In this document: positions 28,539 to 35,187 of the stretch, in pieces
How the letters are laid out: every line of letters begins with the position of its first letter
Position numbering within the stretch: position 1 is the stretch's first letter
Origin: Sporomusa sp. KB1
Lineage (GTDB): Bacteria > Bacillota > Negativicutes > Sporomusales > Sporomusaceae
NCBI RefSeq assembly: GCF_007830295.1
Contig: NZ_VLKC01000002.1
Coordinates: 1,150,940-1,214,939, forward strand
Length of the DNA stretch: 64,000 nt
Direction of reading: 5' to 3'
The notes under the pieces: generated by a model
What the model saw: the letters and a program-made list of their open reading frames with translations, nothing else
What the model was told of the DNA's origin: nothing
Databases searched by the model: none
Program-made: the position numbers and the translations under genes

Positions 28539-29786
28539 TTATAGATTGGCAAGCGGCAGCAATACCGTAAATACTGTTTTCCCTGGTTGGGATGTCACTT
28601 TTATTTCACCACCTAATCCTTCCGTTAAGTTCTTAACATGACTAAGCCCCAGTCCTGTCGACATTTGCCCAGTTACTTCCGAAAACTTGGTAGAATACCC
28701 GGGAGCGAATATTAGCTCGGTTTCTTCGGCGGCAATTCCTGGACCATTATCGGCAACAATCAAAACTAAATTGCCGTTACTGCATTGCCCGGTTACCGCA
28801 ATAATGCCGGCAGGCATCACAGCCTCAATGGCATTGATAATCAGATTGTTCAAGATGGAAACAATGCTGTAATACTTGTCGGTGATTAATTCGCCGTTAT
28901 AGTTAAATGTAATGGTAACTGGCTTGTTCAAACTACTAATGTATCTTCTGGTATTTTGCTCAACAATCTGAAAAAATTCAGAGACTGGCAACCCCTCATC
29001 GCTTACTGCTACATCAAGAATCTCTTCAATTCCTCTGGTTACACGGTAATAGTCCTTTTTGACCTCATGAATTTCACGGGCAATCTCAAGCGCCCGGGCG
29101 GCAGGTGAGTCAAGCTGTGCTAACTCACCAGGACAAGCTTTATTTAGGGTTTGCGACAGAGTATAGCTTTTTTCCATGACTAACTCAATATCTGCTGACG
29201 ATTTTTTCAGGTAAAATAACTCAGCCCTAAGCTTAGCAATAATTAAGATTAAATCAGCGTAGCGGGCCGCATAGTCTTCCGCCAGCACAAAGTCGCGATA
29301 GCGCTTTAGTGAATAGTAACCGACTACAGCTAATAGCGCACGACAAACCCCTACTGCCACTAGAGGAATGAAAATAGTTTCCAGGCTGCGGCCAACAAGT
29401 TCCCAGCGAATCATGAGTTCCACGCAATTACTAGTAATATCACAAAGGCTTAAGAGCAAAATAAGAGCCGGAATACTGCCCGTGTGATCGCGTATCTTAA
29501 GAACCTTAAATAAAAGTCCATAGGACAGATAATACCCAAAGGACGGCAGGTTATGCATAAAGGCACTAAACAGCGTATCATCAATAAACGGATATTTAAG
29601 TACTACACGAAGCAAGAGAACCAGCGCACCTGATAAAACTGCAATATGGACAATTGGTAATCGCTTAAAATACAACAATAGTGTGGCTAATACAACCACA
29701 CTTATCGTAAAGCGGAAATACCCGTCAAACGGGTAGGTAAATAGTAAGCCTGTTATGCTTACCAGCAAAGCAACATTAATTATCAT
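28539..29786 (-). CDS. Membrane sensor histidine kinase (GlnK/YcbA-like)
   Basis: This 415-aa kinase has five or six N-terminal membrane segments (about residues 1-165), a dimerisation helix with the phosphoacceptor histidine in AREIHEVKKDYYRV, and a GHKL ATPase domain with the N box NNLIINAIEA, G1 VADNGPGIA and G2 STGLGLSHVKN. It resembles the HPK7-like GlnK family. Its start overlaps the Nudix stop in an ATGA. The signal is unknown, but the symporter two genes downstream suggests an amino acid or dicarboxylate. Confidence 0.9.
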   Translation of the reverse strand: MIINVALLVSITGLLFTYPFDGYFRFTISVVVLATLLLYFKRLPIVHIAVLSGALVLLLRVVLKYPFIDDTLFSAFMHNLPSFGYYLSYGLLFKVLKIRDHTGSIPALILLLSLCDITSNCVELMIRWELVGRSLETIFIPLVAVGVCRALLAVVGYYSLKRYRDFVLAEDYAARYADLILIIAKLRAELFYLKKSSADIELVMEKSYTLSQTLNKACPGELAQLDSPAARALEIAREIHEVKKDYYRVTRGIEEILDVAVSDEGLPVSEFFQIVEQNTRRYISSLNKPVTITFNYNGELITDKYYSIVSILNNLIINAIEAVMPAGIIAVTGQCSNGNLVLIVADNGPGIAAEETELIFAPGYSTKFSEVTGQMSTGLGLSHVKNLTEGLGGEIKVTSQPGKTVFTVLLPLANL

Positions 29787-30439
29787 AATAAAGGATACCC
29801 GCTCATCCTATTCTGACAAATGCCAATAAAGGCTGCCAGAACTCTTGCTGTTACCCCCCAGATAACATAATGATTATATTGGTAGAAAAGCACCGGATAT
29901 TTAGCGCGGCCCCGGTAGCCCCGGGGATACGCTGGCGGCAGCAGCTCAAACGGGAAACCATCCAGTGGCTTCGTAGCTGTCTCCATAAATGCAGTCTGTG
30001 GTTTAGCTGCAAGCAAAAAATCCAGCGGCACAGTAAAAACCTCGGCTACTTCATCCATATTGGGTACCAACGCTACGTCAGTTGTTATATGTACCACATA
30101 AGGATAAAGAATAACACCGATAGGACTGACTAATAGATCCAGTGCTCCCAAGGCCGCAATATCGCCCTTTTTCACCCCAAGTTCTTCCACCGTCTCCCGC
30201 ACTGCTGCTTCCAGTGGACTGCTATCCCTGTTCTCGATACGACCGCCGGGAAAGCAAATATCGCCAGGCTGCCAGTTTAGTTTTCCTGAACGCACCTCAA
30301 ATAAAATCGATGGCTGTCCAGCTATCTCAATAAGCGGTATAGTAACAGCCGCTTGCAGATAATCCTCTGCATTGACAATTTTCCCGGATTGATTGGGTAA
30401 TGCACCCGCCAGAGCCCTTCTCACAGTATGAGTATCCAT
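29783..30439 (-). CDS. Nudix hydrolase, CoA pyrophosphatase type
   Basis: This protein of about 218 aa contains a Nudix box (FPGGRIENRDSS, then AAVRETVEELG) with the slight variation typical of CoA/acyl-CoA pyrophosphatases (YeaB/NudL). These cleave CoA to 3',5'-ADP and phosphopantetheine. The start is the ATG at 30439, behind AAGGGGTG. It sits between apbE and the histidine kinase gene and is translationally coupled to the kinase by a 4-bp overlap. A functional tie to its neighbours is not obvious. Confidence 0.87.
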   Translation of the reverse strand: MDTHTVRRALAGALPNQSGKIVNAEDYLQAAVTIPLIEIAGQPSILFEVRSGKLNWQPGDICFPGGRIENRDSSPLEAAVRETVEELGVKKGDIAALGALDLLVSPIGVILYPYVVHITTDVALVPNMDEVAEVFTVPLDFLLAAKPQTAFMETATKPLDGFPFELLPPAYPRGYRGRAKYPVLFYQYNHYVIWGVTARVLAAFIGICQNRMSGYPLL

Positions 30440-30453
30440 GGCTTCACCCCTTA

Positions 30454-31467
30454 TCAAAGCTCTATCTTTCCTTCTAAGCCAGGTGTAATTATCTTTTTCC
30501 CATCAGTCGTAATAAAAATAGCTTCCGTCCCCGGATACTGCTTAAGCAGCTCTTGCCCCTTTTCAACGCCCATCACAAATATGGCCGTACTTAGTATATC
30601 CACATTGTTCTCTGCTTTTGCTACGATAGTGACACTGGCAACTCCTTGTGGCTGATAGCCAGTATGAGGATCAATGATATGTGAATACCGTACACCATCT
30701 TTGATAAAAAAACGCTGATAGTCGCCTGATGTCTCCAGCACATCCCAGTCAGCTAGCGCTAATTTGGCAGCAATACCTTCTGAATCCCGCGGGTCCTGTA
30801 CACCAATACGCCAAGCTTGTCCGTCTGGTCGCTTACCGATAATCCGTACATCGCCGCCAGCGTTTACTAATGCCGACTTGATCCCATGAGCTTTAAGAGT
30901 GTCAATGGCTTTCCTGTCGGCATACCCCTTGGCTACTGCCCCGAGATCAATTCGCATGCCGGGCTTTGGCAAAAACACAGTATTAGCCTTATCATCAATC
31001 TCAATTAGTGCGAAATTGACTAATGGTAAAAGCGCTTTAATTTCGGAATCGCTAGGAACAAACTCCCCTTTATGGCCTACACTCCATAATTCCGTAAGCG
31101 CACCTACACTTACATCCAGCGCACCATTTAGCTGCTCAGACCGGCTGCGCGCCAGCTTTAGCATGGTAATAACATCTGGGTCAACCTGCACCTTTTCCTT
31201 GCCTGCCGCTTGATTGATCTTCGACACTTGGCTGCTTTCATCAAAACGATTTGTCAACTCATTAATCCGTTTAAACTCCGCAAATGCCGCCTTAACACCC
31301 GCCTCATTGCCATTACCATACGCCGTTATCTCAATAATCGTATCCATAAGAAACTGAGTTTCTTTGTACGGCTTGTCAGAAAATGGGCTGCCAATTGAGC
31401 AGCCTGCACCAACAACAAGTAGAAAAATCAGCAATACACTTGCTCCTACGCGACTTAAAACATTCAT
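30454..31467 (-). CDS. apbE: FAD:protein FMN transferase lipoprotein
   Basis: This 337-aa protein begins with a lipoprotein signal (VVGAGCS) and carries the ApbE fold: FLMDTIIEITAYG, LDVSVGALTELWSVG, DLGAVAKGYADRKAID, ALVNAGGDVRIIG and HIIDPHTGYQP. ApbE attaches FMN from FAD to threonines in flavoproteins such as RnfG/RnfD or NqrC and acts outside the membrane. No rnf or nqr genes are in the window. GGAGGATG precedes the ATG. Confidence 0.95.
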   Translation of the reverse strand: MNVLSRVGASVLLIFLLVVGAGCSIGSPFSDKPYKETQFLMDTIIEITAYGNGNEAGVKAAFAEFKRINELTNRFDESSQVSKINQAAGKEKVQVDPDVITMLKLARSRSEQLNGALDVSVGALTELWSVGHKGEFVPSDSEIKALLPLVNFALIEIDDKANTVFLPKPGMRIDLGAVAKGYADRKAIDTLKAHGIKSALVNAGGDVRIIGKRPDGQAWRIGVQDPRDSEGIAAKLALADWDVLETSGDYQRFFIKDGVRYSHIIDPHTGYQPQGVASVTIVAKAENNVDILSTAIFVMGVEKGQELLKQYPGTEAIFITTDGKKIITPGLEGKIEL

Positions 31468-31656
31468 AAATGCAACATCCTCCGGACACAGTATAATGGT
31501 TAGTTCTCACCTTTATTCATTATACCATCGAATTGCACAACAGGGAGAGCATCCTGTCATTAACATACAAAATTCAAAAAAAAATCAGCTACTTAGCAGG
31601 AATAACTCGACTTATATAGAATGAATAACTATAGATGAAAATATTCACAATGCAGT

Positions 31657-31786
31657 GTATCATGAAGATGCCTGGGTTCTGAAGAACCGGTGAACTATTT
31701 TTTCTACACAATTTGATACCGCTGAACAAGGCTACGAAAGTCTCTTCCTGGCAGCAATGACCAGGGTTTCTTAGTAGTCTTTTTTT
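31657..31786 (+). ncRNA. Structured cbiM leader: candidate metal-sensing riboswitch with terminator
   Basis: A closing helix GTATCA/TGATAC (31657-31662 with 31714-31719) encloses a GGTTC-TGAA-GAACC hairpin (31675-31688). It is followed by a compound terminator (31730-31786): GGCTAC/GTAGTC, GAAA/TTTC and CCTGG/CCAGG stems, then seven T. The leader begins well upstream of cbiM, so aptamer plus terminator plus RBS is the likely layout. I do not see the cobalamin-riboswitch core, so a NiCo or unclassified ligand is possible. The rest of the 374-bp gap (31468-31841) holds the divergent apbE promoter. Confidence 0.5.
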
Positions 31787-31841
31787 GTCCTTTGCATTAC
31801 CCCTTAATTTAGTAATTAAATTTAGTAGGAGTGATTAAATC

Positions 31842-32888
31842 ATGCATATGGCAGACGCACTTATTTCCCCGGCCGTTGGCGGGGCTATGTGGGTAGCAAC
31901 AGCTGGCATGGCCGCTTACGCTGCCAAAAAAGTACAGAATGACCTTGATGACCGCAAAATCCCACTTATGGGAGTACTGGGAGCCTTTGTTTTTGCCGCC
32001 CAAATGATTAATTTTACTATTCCGGGTACTGGTTCCAGCGGCCACTTAGGCGGTGGCCTCTTGCTCGCCATCTTACTGGGACCACAGGCTGCCTTCTTAA
32101 CCATTACCTCTATCTTAACCATTCAGGCTTTATTTTTTGCCGATGGCGGTATTTTGGCTCTGGGCTGTAACATTTTCAATATGGGCTTCTTGGCCTGCTT
32201 CATTGGCTACCCGCTTATTTATAAACCCCTAACAGGTGAAAACCCTTCACAAGGACGCCTATTCATCGCCTCAGTGTTAGCTGCCGTAATTGGCTTGCAA
32301 CTGGGAGCCTTTGGAGTCGTACTGGAAACCTTCTTTTCCGGGATTTCCGAACTACCCTTTAGCACCTTTGTTCTTTTAATGCAGCCTATTCACTTAGCTA
32401 TCGGCCTTATTGAAGGACTGGTTACTGCCGCTATCGTAATGTTTGTTATGAAAGAATCACCAGAAATTTTGCAGAAAACAGCTAAAGGACAACCCTTTGG
32501 CGCTATAGCTATCAAAGGAGTATTAGTTGCCCTGCTTATTGCTGCTATGCTTACCGGCGGTGCATTAAGCTGGTTTGCTTCCGCCAACCCTGATGGTCTT
32601 GAATGGTCTATTGCTGGAGTTATCGGTGCAGATGAATTGAAAGCTCCAGAAGGAATTCATAGCTTCTTTGCCGAATTACAAGAAAAAACCGCATTTTTGC
32701 CTGATTATAACCTGAAGCAACCAGAAAAAGAAAAACCAGCAGCCACCGAAGCCAAAGCAACTGAAGAAAACGCCGCTTGGCCAGCTGTTGACAGTGGCAC
32801 TTCCTTTGCCGGTATCTTAGGATCACTGTTAACATTAGCCCTTGCTTACTCTATTGGTAAAGGCTTACGGCGCTTCGCTAAAGGGTAA
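31842..32888 (+). CDS. cbiM: ECF transporter S component CbiM/NikM with fused CbiN/PDGLE region
   Basis: This 348-aa membrane protein starts with MHMADAL. The second-residue histidine and the N-terminal amine form the metal site in CbiM/NikM proteins. About residues 1-210 are the CbiM core. The segment around residue 245 contains ASANPDGLEW, the PDGLE motif of the CbiN/NikN extension, so no separate cbiN is needed. A charged Glu/Ala/Lys linker precedes a last membrane helix. Together with CbiQ and CbiO it imports Co2+ or Ni2+; the choice between metals cannot be read directly. AGGAG precedes the ATG. Confidence 0.9.
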   Translation: MHMADALISPAVGGAMWVATAGMAAYAAKKVQNDLDDRKIPLMGVLGAFVFAAQMINFTIPGTGSSGHLGGGLLLAILLGPQAAFLTITSILTIQALFFADGGILALGCNIFNMGFLACFIGYPLIYKPLTGENPSQGRLFIASVLAAVIGLQLGAFGVVLETFFSGISELPFSTFVLLMQPIHLAIGLIEGLVTAAIVMFVMKESPEILQKTAKGQPFGAIAIKGVLVALLIAAMLTGGALSWFASANPDGLEWSIAGVIGADELKAPEGIHSFFAELQEKTAFLPDYNLKQPEKEKPAATEAKATEENAAWPAVDSGTSFAGILGSLLTLALAYSIGKGLRRFAKG

Positions 32889-33018
32889 AATGGATCTCTC
32901 TATATAGCAATAGCACGTTAAATCTTTACATGGCGGGTAGTGTGTTGGCAATGCACCACCCGCTTACGCCTATAAATTTCTTTAATGCGGAATATTTAGC
33001 TTGTAAAAGAGGTTGATT

Positions 33019-33828
33019 ATGCTAAAAATTGAAGCTAACTGGATAGACTTACGCTATCTTGACGCGCTTTCCAACCAAAACACTTTTATTCACCGCCTCA
33101 ACCCTTGCGTCAAGCTGATTGCTGCCCTTAGTTTTATCATTGCCGTTACATCTTTCTCCAAATATGAAATTACCGGACTCTTTCCTTTTTTCCTTTTTCC
33201 GGCAGTCTTACTTTCCCTAGGCAACCTCCCTGTTGCCCCCATAGGTAAGCGACTGCTGCTAGTAGCACCCTTTGTCCTGTTTATCGGCATATTCAATCCG
33301 CTTTTCGATCATACGCCAATCACTAAAATCGGCTCTATCGTCATTACCGGTGGCTGGGTTTCCTTTTTTTCTATCACCATCAGACTATGCCTGACAATTA
33401 CTACCGCCTTGATTTTGGTGGCAACTACAGGGATTGATGCCATTGGATCGGCATTACTTAGGATTGGCGTACCAAAAATTATTGTTGTTCAATTGTTATT
33501 TATGTACCGCTATTTGCATGTTTTAGTAGAGGAATTTGTGCGCTCCACGACCGCCTACAGCTTACGCTCGTTCCATGGCGATGGGGTTCAGTTCCGGGCG
33601 TGGGGTTCACTCTTAGGGCAACTATTGATTCGTTCCATTGACCGGGCCAACCGTATTTATCAATCCATGCTTTGCCGCGGCTTTGACGGCGAAGTACGGC
33701 TGATGCGTACCAGCACTCTTACCATATCAGACATAGGCTATCTTACCTTTTGGATGGTCTTTTTCGTACTAATCCGCTTTTTTGATGTTCCCGAATTGCT
33801 AGGTAAATTACTCATGGGGGTTTTCTAA
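33019..33828 (+). CDS. cbiQ: ECF transporter T component CbiQ/NikQ
   Basis: This protein of about 269 aa has five or six membrane helices and the coupling-helix pair of CbiQ proteins. RSFHGDGVQFRAWGSLLGQ and the SMLCRGFDGEVR segment contain the Ala/Ser-Arg-Gly motifs that contact the ATPase. The ATG at 33019 has AGAGG upstream; a TTG two codons earlier is less likely. Its stop overlaps the cbiO start in TAATG. Confidence 0.92.
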   Translation: MLKIEANWIDLRYLDALSNQNTFIHRLNPCVKLIAALSFIIAVTSFSKYEITGLFPFFLFPAVLLSLGNLPVAPIGKRLLLVAPFVLFIGIFNPLFDHTPITKIGSIVITGGWVSFFSITIRLCLTITTALILVATTGIDAIGSALLRIGVPKIIVVQLLFMYRYLHVLVEEFVRSTTAYSLRSFHGDGVQFRAWGSLLGQLLIRSIDRANRIYQSMLCRGFDGEVRLMRTSTLTISDIGYLTFWMVFFVLIRFFDVPELLGKLLMGVF

Positions 33829-34586
33829 TGAGCCATCATATTGTCGAACTAAAAGATGTAACCTATACCTATCCTGATCAAACAGAAGCCCTTCGTGGCC
33901 TATCTGTCCGTATTACCCACGGCGAATCAGTTGCCATCGTCGGCGCCAACGGCTCAGGAAAAACCACCTTGCTTTCCCATCTGATTGGAGTACTTTTTCC
34001 TACTAGCGGCTCAATCAATATCGGCGGTTATCCAGTAACGAAAAAAACCTTACCCCATGTGCGCCGCGCCGTCGGTATGGTGTTCCAAAATTCCGATGAC
34101 CAACTATTTATGCCTACAGTTTATGACGATGTTGCCTTCGGGCCCCTGAACCTAGGGCTTCCCCCCGAAGAAGTTGATGCCCGCGTAATAGCTTCCCTAA
34201 CTACAGTAGGAGCATTACATCTTAAGGATCGCACTCCTTATCGGCTATCAGGCGGTCAAAAGCGTTCAGTAGCTATTGCCACTGTCCTGGCTATGGACCC
34301 TTGCATTCTTGTCATGGATGAGCCTACCGCTGGCCTGGACCCGGCCGCACGGCGACAGCTTATCAACTTGCTCAAAACCTTTGAACATACAAAGATTATT
34401 GCTACCCATGACCTGGATCTAGTTTTAGACCTATGCGCCCGTACAGTCGTGTTAAGTGCCGGTACAGTCATTGCTGACGGCCCCACGTTGGACATCTTCA
34501 ACAATGAAGAACTTCTCAATAAAGCACATTTAGAAAAACCCTTCCGCATGCAAGGCTGTCCTATCTGTCATCCGCCAAAACGGTGA
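33828..34586 (+). CDS. cbiO: ECF transporter ATPase CbiO/NikO
   Basis: This 252-aa ABC ATPase has the Walker A GANGSGKTT, the Q-loop QNSDDQLF characteristic of ECF ATPases, signature LSGGQKRSVAIATVL, Walker B ILVMDEPTAGLD and H-loop ATHDLDL. It powers metal import with CbiM and CbiQ. The start overlaps the cbiQ stop. The C-terminus has a CPICHPPKR tail with two cysteines that could bind metal, a small oddity. Confidence 0.94.
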   Translation: MSHHIVELKDVTYTYPDQTEALRGLSVRITHGESVAIVGANGSGKTTLLSHLIGVLFPTSGSINIGGYPVTKKTLPHVRRAVGMVFQNSDDQLFMPTVYDDVAFGPLNLGLPPEEVDARVIASLTTVGALHLKDRTPYRLSGGQKRSVAIATVLAMDPCILVMDEPTAGLDPAARRQLINLLKTFEHTKIIATHDLDLVLDLCARTVVLSAGTVIADGPTLDIFNNEELLNKAHLEKPFRMQGCPICHPPKR

Positions 34587-34643
34587 ACTTGTTTAATAAG
34601 TCTTTCAATCCAGGGAAAGTTAACCTTTCTATCTGGAAAATAC

Positions 34644-34699
34644 AAAAACCCCATCATAGAATTTCGGTATATTCCTAAATTCAATGATGGGGCTTTTTT
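34644..34699. terminator. Terminator after cbiO
   Basis: CCCCATCAT (34649-34657) pairs with ATGATGGGG (34684-34692), with an inner GAATTT/AAATTC stem. A-rich left and T-rich right flanks make it usable on both strands. It ends the cbiMQO operon 58 bp past the last stop. Confidence 0.88.
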
Positions 34700-34847
34700 G
34701 TGTGCATACTCGACACGGCCAATGACAGACCCCGAACATACTGTTCATTCTGTCACCGAACGGCTATGTATACTTTATTCATGTATTTATTATAACATCT
34801 GTGTATACAAAAATCAATCTGAATTTTGAACAGATATGAACTAATAC

Positions 34848-34878
34848 AAAAACCGTCCACTGAAGCGTGGACGATTTT
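34848..34878. terminator. Bidirectional terminator downstream of a small glycine-rich protein gene
   Basis: CGTCCAC (34854-34860) pairs with GTGGACG (34867-34873), flanked by five A and five T. It lies 82 bp past the stop of the 38-aa minus-strand gene. The stretch between the two terminators shows only AT-rich sequence and no gene. Confidence 0.8.
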
Positions 34879-34959
34879 TGGCACAACTAAAACTACATAA
34901 ATCGCATGTTACACCCAAATAGAACAGGTACTATTTTAGAGCCGACTTGTTATCACAAA

Positions 34960-35076
34960 TCAACAGGTTGAACTGTCATCACCAATGCAGCTAAATAATA
35001 GGATAATTATAATGATAATTATAACACAACTATTGCTGCCATGGCCACCACAACCTTTACCAAAACCAAAACCCAT
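34960..35076 (-). CDS. Small glycine-rich membrane protein, YjcZ-like (38 aa)
   Basis: The 38 codons read MGFGFGKGCGGHG, then a short polar stretch, a run of hydrophobic Ile/Val/Leu (about residues 18-28) and a tail ending GDDSSTC. A glycine-rich head followed by one aliphatic helix is the layout of the YjcZ/sporulation small proteins of Firmicutes. A near copy lies at 38692-38814. AGGAGG precedes the ATG at 11-nt spacing. A CATAGTATA box 42 bp upstream resembles a sigma-K -10. It lies just downstream of fdhA on the same strand but has its own promoter candidate. Function is unknown; spore-coat or forespore-envelope localisation is inferred from the family. Confidence 0.8.
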   Translation of the reverse strand: MGFGFGKGCGGHGSNSCVIIIIIIILLFSCIGDDSSTC

Positions 35077-35117
35077 ATATATATATACCTCCTTTATTAT
35101 GTAGTGGGGAGATACTA

Positions 35118-35126
35118 TATACTATG
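35118..35126 (-). promoter_or_regulatory. Sigma-K-like -10 box upstream of the 38-aa gene
   Basis: The minus strand reads CATAGTATA, matching CATAnnnTA. No AC dinucleotide is found 16-17 bp upstream, so the -35 match is poor. The same nine bases occur upstream of the Cys-rich gene at 61681. Confidence 0.4.
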
Positions 35127-35187
35127 ATACCAGCGAGATTTTGCTACTGTTCGCTCTGCTATATGGGGATCATATCCTATTATTGCA

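Noticed and set aside
31657..31786. Cobalamin riboswitch in the cbiM leader
   Set aside because: The conserved cobalamin-aptamer core and B12 box are not visible, so I kept it as an unassigned leader.
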